Source: a virus
Virus record (IMG/VR): IMGVR_UViG_3300042556_000195
Location: 1 to 31,896 of that record
Length of the DNA: 31,896 nucleotides
Direction: 5' to 3' (one strand)
Positions within the stretch are counted from its first letter, which is position 1. Every line of letters begins with the position of its first letter. The translations under genes were made by a program, and so were the position numbers. Shown here piece after piece: positions 8,098 through 12,563 of this stretch. The notes below the pieces were generated by a model that saw nothing but the letters and a program-made list of their open reading frames with translations, made no database searches and was not told the origin of the DNA.

Positions 8098-8381
8098 ACT
8101 AACGCGCCCCTTACCGCGATGTTGCCTTCAATCTCTGCGTTCACCTGAAGCGGAAGAAGCTTGGGATAGATTGTCCCCCAGAAAACACGTTCATTACCAG
8201 CGTTCTCTTTAGCCCATTCAACAAGACGATCTGGTCCACCAAGACGATCAGCAGCCTCTGCAATAACAGACTTAGCTAACCTAGTAGTCTTGTTAGGAAC
8301 GCCTTTGGGTCTGCCGGGGCCACCAGGATGTCCCTCAACAAACTTTCCATTAGCTTCCATTTTTTTAATGGCGTCTTCCAT
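8079..8381 (-). CDS. terS: Terminase small subunit-like protein
   Basis: A 100-residue protein immediately upstream of TerL and overlapping it. The N-terminal third has the basic Gly/Pro motif GGPGRPKGVPNKTTRLAKS (about residues 20-38), frequent in DNA-binding small terminase subunits. A helical part with IAEAADRLGG follows, then a C-terminal RVFWGTIYPKLLPLQV segment. It would recognise the packaging start site and hand DNA to TerL. A start a few codons later (at the Met of MEANGK) is possible. The call rests on motif and position; small subunits diverge strongly. Confidence 0.85.
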   Translation of the reverse strand: MEDAIKKMEANGKFVEGHPGGPGRPKGVPNKTTRLAKSVIAEAADRLGGPDRLVEWAKENAGNERVFWGTIYPKLLPLQVNAEIEGNIAVRGALVWKTPS

Positions 8382-8386
8382 GAAGC

Positions 8387-8578
8387 CTATTTCGTATTTG
8401 CAGGCTCGTTTGTCAACTTAGCTAGGTTATTAGCTAACAAAGCAGCGCCGCAGTCACACCAAGAACGACTATCGCCCCAACGTGTGACCGCGCAGTTAAT
8501 GTGATGCTTAATCGTGCTTGAGTGTTCGCATGGACTTTTTAAAGCGTCCGCGTTCGTCTCTATCTGTGTATGTGGCAA
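8387..8578 (-). CDS. Small protein with Cys/His pairs, TTG start (63 aa)
   Basis: I chose the TTG at 8578-8576 because a GGAGG ribosome site lies 6 nt upstream (8585-8589). The open frame has no ATG. The protein starts MPHTQIETNADALKSP and has a core HHINCAVTRWGDSRSWCDCG in which His and Cys residues could form a small metal site (C...CxC with a His pair). It overlaps the 59-aa membrane protein gene by 71 nt in another frame. No family is recognised. It is the last small gene before the terminase genes. Confidence 0.62.
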   Translation of the reverse strand: MPHTQIETNADALKSPCEHSSTIKHHINCAVTRWGDSRSWCDCGAALLANNLAKLTNEPANTK

Positions 8579-8687
8579 TTTCTTCCTCCAGAGCTTCAAT
8601 GCGTCCACCAAGAACTATAGCACAAATGCTATACCCAATGATAAAGCCTGCAAACAGGCCGCCTCCGATAAATGCTAGTTCAATCAT
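8508..8687 (-). CDS. Small single-pass membrane protein (59 aa)
   Basis: Begins MIELAFIGGGLFAGFIIGYS. Residues 3-26 form a membrane segment with several Gly residues, followed by a charged cytoplasmic-type tail (GGRIEALEEEIATYTDRDER). A strong AAAGGAGG ribosome site precedes the ATG by about 8 nt, and the start overlaps the stop of the preceding gene (ATGA). It may act at the inner membrane against the host or other phages. That is inference; there is no family match. Confidence 0.78.
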   Translation of the reverse strand: MIELAFIGGGLFAGFIIGYSICAIVLGGRIEALEEEIATYTDRDERGRFKKSMRTLKHD

Positions 8688-8812
8688 TTCACTTCCTCCT
8701 TTGTCATTTCAAATGCTCCTCTCCAATTATCTGTTCCGCGATCATCGCTGCGTTGGAATTGCTTTAGATAGCTATCGGGGATTTTGTTGCCCCCATACCA
8801 TGCTGGTTTTAT
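8684..8812 (-). CDS. Small protein apparently starting at AUA (42 aa)
   Basis: The frame reads [start]KPAWYGGNKIPDSYLKQ, then a polar middle (SDDRGTDNWRGAFE) and a TKEEVK end. There is no ATG, GTG or TTG in frame between the upstream stop and this body. The only plausible start is ATA at 8812-8810, which overlaps the previous gene's TAA (ATAA). A GGGGGA ribosome-site-like stretch lies 6 nt upstream (8819-8824). Nearly all neighbours use ATGA overlaps, so one G-to-A change would turn ATGA into ATAA, keeping the stop and losing the canonical start. It may be translated at low level from AUA, read by coupling, or be a recently silenced gene. Confidence 0.6.
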   Translation of the reverse strand: MKPAWYGGNKIPDSYLKQFQRSDDRGTDNWRGAFEMTKEEVK

Positions 8813-9054
8813 TTCGTGTCCCCCAAGGCTGCGCGGGCGATGGTGGTTTGGATCGGCGGAATGATGTTGGCGATCTGCCTCAGCGCCTCACGCAGCCGCT
8901 CGTTCTCTGCGATTAGGTCTTCGATGCGGTCGGCGGCTTCAAAGCGTTGTGCTTCAATGCTGTCCCAGTCTGTGACGTTGTGTCCTTCAACCAAAATATA
9001 TTGGTGATCATCTCGCAACATCTCGACCAGCTTTTTATCATCATCGTTTGTCAT
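8809..9054 (-). CDS. Coiled-coil phage protein of unknown function (81 aa)
   Basis: Begins MTNDDDKKLVEMLRDD. The central part (about residues 40-62) contains AADRIEDLIAENERLREALR, a clear heptad pattern that would form a short coiled coil, and it ends with TTIARAALGDTK. Proteins of this type are common in phages of Rhizobiales and Sphingomonads and have no defined role. The start overlaps the stop of the 35-aa membrane protein gene by 4 nt. The acidic N-terminus and zipper suggest a small oligomer. Confidence 0.82.
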   Translation of the reverse strand: MTNDDDKKLVEMLRDDHQYILVEGHNVTDWDSIEAQRFEAADRIEDLIAENERLREALRQIANIIPPIQTTIARAALGDTK

Positions 9055-9158
9055 AGCTTTCCACCCAGTTCCCAGCCGATACGAGCGCAGAACGCTAAAA
9101 CAGCCGTTGTTAAGGAAAACGCCACAATGGCAATCAAAACATCGTATACTTCCTGCAT
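9051..9158 (-). CDS. Tiny membrane protein (35 aa)
   Basis: Reads MQEVYDVLIAIVAFSLTTAV and ends CARIGWELGGKL; residues 6-25 form one membrane segment. I chose the ATG at 9158 because GGGAG lies 7 nt upstream. An upstream in-frame ATG at 9176, overlapping the previous stop, would add six basic residues. Stop and next start overlap (ATGA). It is too short for family assignment. Together with the 30-aa and 59-aa genes it makes three single-pass membrane peptides in this cluster. Confidence 0.72.
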   Translation of the reverse strand: MQEVYDVLIAIVAFSLTTAVLAFCARIGWELGGKL

Positions 9159-9172
9159 CTTCTTTCTCCCTT

Positions 9173-9394
9173 TCATGCTACAGTTACTTTTACGTCATAG
9201 GCCCAGGAGATAGCATCAATTTGCTGTTGATCTGTCATTGGGCCGTGAACCCTTCCGCTTTCCAAGATGGCTTGCAGTAAGGCTTTGGCGCTCTCTTGCA
9301 TCCCGTATTCGTAATGCTTTGGGCTGTCCGATCTGTCAGGCAAGCGGTTAATGGCTGGCGGCTTGGTCTGGCGGATCATAATAGCGTTCTTCAC
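9173..9394 (-). CDS. Hypothetical phage protein (73 aa)
   Basis: Begins MKNAIMIRQTKPPAINRLPD and ends SWAYDVKVTVA. It is soluble, with a helix-rich middle (QESAKALLQAILESGRV). The start overlaps the preceding 41-aa gene's stop by 4 nt. The ATGA joints on both sides make it a real gene of the cluster. No family is recognised. Confidence 0.74.
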   Translation of the reverse strand: MKNAIMIRQTKPPAINRLPDRSDSPKHYEYGMQESAKALLQAILESGRVHGPMTDQQQIDAISWAYDVKVTVA

Positions 9395-9516
9395 TTCACG
9401 ATCTCCACTGGCTTGCAGCTTGAGACCAGAACTTTGTCACCTGAGAGCTTCTTTGTGCGCTCGATGACGATTGGCTTGAGCCACTTCAGGCGGAGATAGT
9501 CTTTATAGCTGTTCAT
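9391..9516 (-). CDS. Small basic protein (41 aa)
   Basis: Reads MNSYKDYLRLKWLKPIVIER, then KLSGDKVLVSSCKPVEIVK. It is basic, with aromatic and aliphatic residues and no membrane segment. The chosen ATG at 9516 overlaps the stop of the 30-aa membrane peptide (ATGA), which is the coupled start. A longer frame upstream exists in this phase but lies inside the other gene. No family is recognised. Confidence 0.72.
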   Translation of the reverse strand: MNSYKDYLRLKWLKPIVIERTKKLSGDKVLVSSCKPVEIVK

Positions 9517-9605
9517 AGCGACAAATCCCATGCCAGAGCCATTGTCATGCAGAAGCCGATGAAGGCCGAGCAGGCGATGCAAAAGATAAGTTCCTTGGTG
9601 TTCAT
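9513..9605 (-). CDS. Tiny membrane peptide (30 aa)
   Basis: Reads MNTKELIFCIACSAFIGFCM and ends TMALAWDLSL. Residues 6-26 form a Cys-containing hydrophobic segment. A strong ribosome site (AAAGGGAGATTAG) precedes the ATG at 9605, and its stop overlaps the next start. No signal-peptidase or lipobox context is convincing; a single-pass inner-membrane peptide is the simplest reading. Confidence 0.68.
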   Translation of the reverse strand: MNTKELIFCIACSAFIGFCMTMALAWDLSL

Positions 9606-9629
9606 TTCTAATCTCCCTTTCAGTTTCTA

Positions 9630-9854
9630 TTAACGAACCCAGCGTCCGCCGTTGGATGCCTTCTCAGCTTCGTATTCTTTCCAAGCGTTGAAGGCGAAGT
9701 TGAATGCAGCGTGTTCAGCGGTTTCAGCGTCGTATGGGTTTTCTCCACCGATCTGGGCGGCAGTGTAGCCACGAGCCTTTGCTGTCTGCTCAGACGTTGG
9801 CGCTGCATATCGAGCGTAGTTGCTGCCACGAACTGCTGTAAAGTGCATCTGCAT
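9630..9854 (-). CDS. Conserved small phage protein (74 aa)
   Basis: Begins MQMHFTAVRGSNYARYAAPT and continues with ENPYDAETAEHAAFNFAFN, ending SNGGRWVR. It is soluble, rich in Ala, Asn and aromatics. A GAGGGA ribosome site lies about 11 nt upstream of the first ATG; a second ATG two codons later is nearly as good. It is the first gene after a short non-coding stretch (9855-9925) that holds a possible promoter, so it may head a separate sub-operon of small genes. Function unknown. Confidence 0.75.
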   Translation of the reverse strand: MQMHFTAVRGSNYARYAAPTSEQTAKARGYTAAQIGGENPYDAETAEHAAFNFAFNAWKEYEAEKASNGGRWVR

Positions 9855-9886
9855 TTCTAAAGTCCCTCTTCGTTGTCTATGAACGT

Positions 9887-9915
9887 ATCTTTAGCGCCTA
9901 AAACGCATTGGTCAA
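9887..9915 (-). promoter_or_regulatory. Candidate leftward promoter for the small-gene cluster
   Basis: In the 71-bp gap between two small genes there is TTGACC (9910-9915) and, after 17 nt, AAAGAT (9887-9892), both on the minus strand. The -35 is a 5/6 match and the -10 only 3/6. The gap position, ahead of a gene with its own ribosome site, supports it weakly. Confidence 0.33.
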
Positions 9916-9925
9916 TACCTAGTTG

Positions 9926-10078
9926 TTATTTTTTTTCATCTTCCGTCGAAGGTTGCCAGCTTACGATGTCCCAATCGCTATTCCAGCCCCATGACTTCCA
10001 GCGCCACTTACTCGCTTCCACATTCCGTCTTATCTGATTGTTTCGGAACTTTATGTCCACGAACTCGTAAGGTGGCAT
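9926..10078 (-). CDS. Tryptophan-rich small protein (50 aa)
   Basis: Starts MPPYEFVDIKFRNNQIRRNV and continues with ASKWRWKSWGWNSDWDIVSW, ending TEDEKK. Six tryptophans in 50 residues, and the pattern ...VEASKWRW...DWDIVSWQ, are like small conserved phage proteins ending in a W-x-W...DIxxW module. It overlaps the preceding 78-aa gene by 71 nt in another frame. An in-frame ATG nine nt earlier (10087) is an alternative start. Composition and intact frame argue that it is real. Function unknown. Confidence 0.72.
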   Translation of the reverse strand: MPPYEFVDIKFRNNQIRRNVEASKWRWKSWGWNSDWDIVSWQPSTEDEKK

Positions 10079-10244
10079 CCTCCCCATATTTCCTGGCACG
10101 GCGACGAACCCAATCTATCTTGTTAAGAGTTTCCAGCGTGATACGATATTTCTTGGCAATGGCTAACCTTTCCTCATCGTGCTTGATTAGGTCAGCGTGG
10201 ATGCGCTCAACATCGCTTAGTTTTAGTGCTTTGCCCTTGGTCAT
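10008..10244 (-). CDS. Small helix-turn-helix-like protein (78 aa)
   Basis: Begins MTKGKALKLSDVERIHADLI. The region DVERIHADLIKHDEERLAIA with KKYRITLETLNKIDWVRR has the spacing of a helix-turn-helix (about residues 10-48). The protein ends in a basic, polar tail. The start overlaps the stop of the 58-aa gene (ATGA). It is probably a DNA-binding accessory protein of the replication operon; the fold is inferred from pattern only. Confidence 0.68.
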   Translation of the reverse strand: MTKGKALKLSDVERIHADLIKHDEERLAIAKKYRITLETLNKIDWVRRRARKYGEDATLRVRGHKVPKQSDKTECGSE

Positions 10245-10417
10245 CGGCTGTAATCCAAATCAATGAACTTCCGGCCACGCTCATCAATCTTCACAATCGC
10301 CTTCGCAAATGTGAATGTCTGGTTAAACCATGCTGCGTATTCATCTATGCCAGTTGGCGCTCCGCTCTCACCAGGTGTTGGCTTGGCGTATGCGATGCTG
10401 TTCTTTCTCTCGTTCAT
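10241..10417 (-). CDS. Small protein after the replication gene (58 aa)
   Basis: Reads MNERKNSIAYAKPTPGESGA, then PTGIDEYAAWFNQTFTFAKA, ending RKFIDLDYSR. Its ATG overlaps the stop of the replication protein gene and its own stop overlaps the next start (ATGA both times). It is soluble with no recognised family. In this position some phages carry a helicase-loader-like gene, but this one is far too small for that. Confidence 0.74.
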   Translation of the reverse strand: MNERKNSIAYAKPTPGESGAPTGIDEYAAWFNQTFTFAKAIVKIDERGRKFIDLDYSR

Positions 10418-11103
10418 TTGTTGTATGCCCCTTCTATCAGCTTAACAAAGCTCTTCGGTTGTAGGAGGAAGTCAAAGTCAGCCTTCCAGCCCCTATCGTT
10501 TTCTCCACACAGGAACTTTGAATTGTAAATGGCTGCCATCGCAGTGGACCAATCCTCTGCGTCGTATTCCCTGATCCGCGCCTTGATCTGCCTTCGCCTG
10601 TTCTCTGTCAGCTTGACGATCTTAGCCAGACCACGATCCCCTGCCAAACTATTCCAAGCCTCAACAACATCATCGACTGTCAGGGCGTCATCGTCAGATG
10701 ACATATCTTCTTTAATTGGTTGTTGGTTATTGGTTATTGGTTCTTGGTTATTGGTTGGTTGAACGTCTGTTGAACGGACGTTGGACCGACGTTGAGCGGA
10801 TGCTTTACCAGCGTTGGATGCTTTCTCTGATTTTTGGCGGAAATGCGTTATTTCTGCATCGCAGCGGTCATGCTTCCAGCGGCCATCTTCTTCAACGTAA
10901 AAGAAGTCCTCAAGCACCTGAGCTACCTCTTGAACATTAACTCGCATACCGATCTGGCGGGCAACTTCTGCCTCATCGCCATACACTTCACCATCTTTGA
11001 GATAGTAAAGGTCGAGCAGCCGACGATAGGCCAAATCCTCCATCAATGAGAGGTGGCGTGTGTGGCTGGCGTAATCGCCGATATTAAATTGAAAATAGTG
11101 CAT
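10414..11103 (-). CDS. DUF1376 replication initiation protein (lambda O-like role)
   Basis: A 229-residue protein beginning MHYFQFNIGDYASHTRHLSL and MEDLAYRRLLDLYYL, the diagnostic start of the DUF1376 (YdaU-like) winged-helix domain (about residues 1-90). A low-complexity linker (about 105-135, with PTNNQEPITNNQQPI) follows. The C-terminal domain (about 145-225) contains NSLAGDRGLAKIVKLTENRR and ends FVKLIEGAYNK, as in phage replication proteins that bring host helicase to the origin. The linker DNA holds two arrays of direct repeats at 10715-10801, so the gene probably carries its own origin. GGAGG lies 6 nt before the ATG. No helicase or polymerase gene is nearby. Confidence 0.88.
   Translation of the reverse strand: MHYFQFNIGDYASHTRHLSLMEDLAYRRLLDLYYLKDGEVYGDEAEVARQIGMRVNVQEVAQVLEDFFYVEEDGRWKHDRCDAEITHFRQKSEKASNAGKASAQRRSNVRSTDVQPTNNQEPITNNQQPIKEDMSSDDDALTVDDVVEAWNSLAGDRGLAKIVKLTENRRRQIKARIREYDAEDWSTAMAAIYNSKFLCGENDRGWKADFDFLLQPKSFVKLIEGAYNK
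10687..10702. other. Short inverted repeat beside the iterons
   Basis: GTCATC, a 4-nt GTCA spacer and GATGAC form a 6-bp perfect inverted repeat just downstream (in gene sense) of the heptamer array. It may be a protein site or a small hairpin at the candidate origin. Short palindromes occur by chance, so support is weak. Confidence 0.35.
10715..10756. repeat. Iteron-like array 1: six tandem heptamers NTTGGTT
   Basis: Six head-to-tail 7-mers on the plus strand with first base A, G, A, A, C, A and the remaining TTGGTT invariant. The 7-nt period is not a multiple of three, so the repeat is not an amino-acid repeat at unit level; three units (21 nt) give the heptapeptide-like TNNQEPI/TNNQQPI. 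Invariance at codon third positions across changing phases points to selection on DNA. The position inside the replication protein gene matches lambda-type origins, where iterons bind the initiator encoded by the same gene. Confidence 0.85.
10758..10801. repeat. Iteron-like array 2: four tandem 11-mers, consensus GTTGAACGGAC
   Basis: Four contiguous 11-bp units: GTTGAACGTCT, GTTGAACGGAC, GTTGGACCGAC and GTTGAGCGGAT. They start one base after array 1 ends. A further related GTTGGATGCTT lies at 813-823 of the same kilobase (10813-10823). Eleven is not divisible by three, and 11 bp is about one helical turn, so an initiator could bind all units on one DNA face. Probably the second part of the origin. 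Confidence 0.8.
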
Positions 11104-11155
11104 TTGAGCCTCCGAAAACTTGCGGGGCTGGACGCACTGAGATAATAACAGTCAT
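11084..11155 (-). CDS. Possible leader peptide overlapping the replication gene start (23 aa)
   Basis: Reads MTVIISVRPAPQVFGGSNAL then FSI. A perfect AGGAGG lies about 8 nt before its ATG at 11155. It spans the ribosome site of the replication gene and ends 20 nt inside that gene in another frame. The strong ribosome site and position suggest a translated leader that couples or tunes initiator synthesis. It is too short to prove as a gene. Confidence 0.48.
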   Translation of the reverse strand: MTVIISVRPAPQVFGGSNALFSI

Positions 11156-11178
11156 TAGCGTTGCCTCCTATCTAGGCG

Positions 11179-11206
11179 ATGTTAGGGCGGGGAAGTGGAG
11201 CGTCAA
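11179..11206 (-). promoter_or_regulatory. Candidate promoter for the replication gene
   Basis: On the minus strand TTGACG (11201-11206), a 16-nt spacer and TAACAT (11179-11184) make a reasonable sigma70-type promoter, 24 nt before the leader ATG. It overlaps the loop of the inverted repeat at 11186-11223, so a binding protein or mRNA structure could control it. Confidence 0.5.
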
Positions 11207-11223
11207 CTCCTGCCTCGCCCGCC
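11186..11223. terminator. Interrupted GC-rich inverted repeat after the DnaA-like gene
   Basis: Outer arms GGCGGG (11186-11191) and CCCGCC (11218-11223), and inner arms GGAG (11197-11200) and CTCC (11207-11210), give a two-step hairpin. In leftward sense no U-run follows, so it is at best a weak or factor-assisted terminator; it may instead be an operator around the promoter it contains. Confidence 0.4.
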
Positions 11224-11237
11224 TTTAATACCACAAC

Positions 11238-11621
11238 TCAATCGTCGTTAAAAGCGCCATATTTGAACTTCGATCTCTTACGAAGGCCAAGATGATGCTG
11301 GACTGTTGAGATGTCCATCTTGAAGTAATTGCCGATCCGCTGCGGTCCCCAGCCTATCTCTTTATGGATAAGGTTCATCATCTCCCTGCGAGCAATCACA
11401 ACTGGCTTAATCCTAATAGAAGCAAATAGCTGATCCATCGTGAGATTATGCTTTTCCATGATGCGCTTGTGGATGCTCTCCATCTTCTCGCTGACAAAAA
11501 CAGGCTTATCGACTGTGATCGGCGGGATATAAAGTTCCGGCTCTTTTTCCTTGCGCTCTACCTTTGGCTCGGCAGCCTTTGGTGGCGGAGGAACATATCG
11601 GCTGTGTCTAATCGTTAACAT
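11238..11621 (-). CDS. Orphan DnaA domain IV-like DNA-binding protein (127 aa)
   Basis: The N-terminus (1-50) is Pro/Glu/Lys-rich and probably unstructured. The C-terminal half (about 60-118) reads like DnaA domain IV: HNLTMDQLFASIRIKPVVIA, then RREMMNLIHKEIGWGPQRIG and NYFKMDISTVQHHLG. That is the helix-turn-helix which in DnaA reads DNA boxes, here with MDIST in place of the usual RDHTT signature. No ATPase domain is present, so it cannot act as DnaA itself. It lies upstream of the replication gene and could bind origin DNA or compete with host DnaA. A GGGAG ribosome site precedes its ATG. Confidence 0.82.
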   Translation of the reverse strand: MLTIRHSRYVPPPPKAAEPKVERKEKEPELYIPPITVDKPVFVSEKMESIHKRIMEKHNLTMDQLFASIRIKPVVIARREMMNLIHKEIGWGPQRIGNYFKMDISTVQHHLGLRKRSKFKYGAFNDD

Positions 11622-11645
11622 TGTCTATTTCTCCCAAGTATATTA

Positions 11646-12059
11646 TTATTCGTCTGCGCTGCTGTGGTGGCGTGGCCGGGTTGAGGCGGTTTTCTCTCCC
11701 TTCGTCCGTCTCCCCGGCCTTATTTCCCGCAACTCATACGTCGGAAACAGCGCCTTGAACACAGCCTTTCGGATCGGCCAATCACGGCTATCGACTGCCT
11801 TGGCTCCCTTAACGTCCTCAACTATTTCGTTCCCATTTTGGGAATAGCCAAAGTCAGCAAGGTATCCCAAACGCCTGCCGTTGTCGTGTTTGACCTGTCG
11901 GCCATCAATAACGAACCAGAACTGGGGCCAGACGATTAGGTCGTCAATCTCACCAGCCGCCTGCATTAGATGTAGCTCATCGCAGCGTTTAGCTTCCATG
12001 ATGCTATCGTGCTTGTGACCTTCTTTGCAGTAAGCCTTTTTAGCCTTCCACTTTTTCAC
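11646..12059 (-). CDS. DUF1064 nuclease-like protein (137 aa)
   Basis: Matches the DUF1064 pattern of small phage proteins with a PD-(D/E)xK nuclease-like core: DSIMEAKRCDELHLMQAAGE (E22 and the following helix), then WPQFWFVIDG, YLADFGYSQ (D69) and EIVEDVKGAKAVD with D82-V-K84. The acidic and lysine residues are in the right order for an active metal site. It starts at GTG 12059, overlapping the repressor gene's stop (GTGA). Position in the early leftward operon suggests a role in replication or recombination; the substrate is unknown. Confidence 0.85.
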   Translation of the reverse strand: MKKWKAKKAYCKEGHKHDSIMEAKRCDELHLMQAAGEIDDLIVWPQFWFVIDGRQVKHDNGRRLGYLADFGYSQNGNEIVEDVKGAKAVDSRDWPIRKAVFKALFPTYELREIRPGRRTKGEKTASTRPRHHSSADE

Positions 12060-12247
12060 TTGGCAGCTTTCAATTCGATTATCTCGTCTAGCGCCTGGGC
12101 AGCTTTGTTAAGCGTATCAAGTCGCGGGCTTTTATTCCTCCAGTTGGTAAATGATGATGGAGCAATCTTCGCCCTTTCCGCAATCGCCTTGCGTGTGATG
12201 CCATTGTATGCGGCCTTGGCGAGTAATTCCCTTACTTGAACGTGCAT
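12056..12247 (-). CDS. XRE/Cro-like HTH regulator (63 aa)
   Basis: Reads MHVQVRELLAKAAYNGITRK, then AIAERAKIAPSSFTNWRNKS and a C-terminal helix (TLNKAAQALDEIIELKAAK). The RKAIAERAKIAPSSFTNWR segment is a helix-turn-helix. The ATG at 12247 was chosen for its AAAGGAG ribosome site 7 nt upstream; a longer frame to 12295 would run into the promoter. The protein is only a DNA-binding domain, like Cro. It is the first leftward gene and is divergent from the recombination operon, so it probably controls the 12248-12374 region. Confidence 0.85.
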   Translation of the reverse strand: MHVQVRELLAKAAYNGITRKAIAERAKIAPSSFTNWRNKSPRLDTLNKAAQALDEIIELKAAK

Positions 12248-12271
12248 TTTTATCTCCTTTGTGGAAGCCCG

Positions 12272-12300
12272 TAGATGGGGATATAAAATTGTCATGTCAA
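12272..12300 (-). promoter_or_regulatory. Candidate leftward early promoter
   Basis: A perfect TTGACA (12295-12300, minus strand) lies 48 nt before the regulator ATG. With a 17-nt spacer the -10 would be CATCTA, a poor match, so the exact -10 is uncertain. It is the only strong -35 in the divergent region. Confidence 0.45.
12289..12300. promoter_or_regulatory. Candidate operator palindrome
   Basis: TTGTCATGTCAA is a 12-bp palindrome apart from one mismatched pair (TTG-N-CATG-N-CAA). It overlaps the -35 of the leftward promoter, so binding of the adjacent XRE protein here would give negative autoregulation. Only one copy is clear in the region. Confidence 0.4.
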
Positions 12301-12374
12301 CGCATTTTTTTCTATTGCATTATCCATTCTAGGCTTTAAAAGGGTCTGGCTAGAAACGAAGGGAGACTTAGAAA

Positions 12375-12563
12375 ATGTCTAATCACGAAACAATCCTTGC
12401 AATCTTAGATGCTGAACGCGGTGAGCCTTATGGCGACACGGCTTCGTTCAAGCTCGGCTATCTCATTCTTATGCTGACAAGCATTGCAGACCACCATCCA
12501 GATGTAGCCGATGAGCTACAGGACCGCCTTGACCATCTTAACCGCTTGAAGGGAAATAAATAA
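12375..12563 (+). CDS. First gene of the rightward operon, unknown function (62 aa)
   Basis: Begins MSNHETILAILDAERGEPYG, with a helix SFKLGYLILMLTSIADHHPD and an end DHLNRLKGNK. A GGGAG ribosome site lies 9 nt before the ATG. The stop overlaps the ERF start (TAATG). It is acidic and helical, with no family recognised. The rightward promoter feeding it must lie in 12301-12360, but I see no convincing -35/-10 pair there. Confidence 0.74.
   Translation: MSNHETILAILDAERGEPYGDTASFKLGYLILMLTSIADHHPDVADELQDRLDHLNRLKGNK

Noticed and set aside
8579-8611. Upstream TTG/GTG starts for the 63-aa Cys/His protein
   Set aside because: They have no ribosome site and extend the overlap with the 59-aa gene, whereas TTG at 8578 has GGAGG six nt upstream.
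12319-12327. DnaA box (TTATCCATT)
   Set aside because: It has two mismatches to the consensus and stands alone; one such site is expected by chance.
12301-12374. Clear rightward promoter for the recombination operon
   Set aside because: TTGCAT at 12315-12320 has no acceptable -10 at 16-18 nt. A promoter must be near, but I cannot place it.
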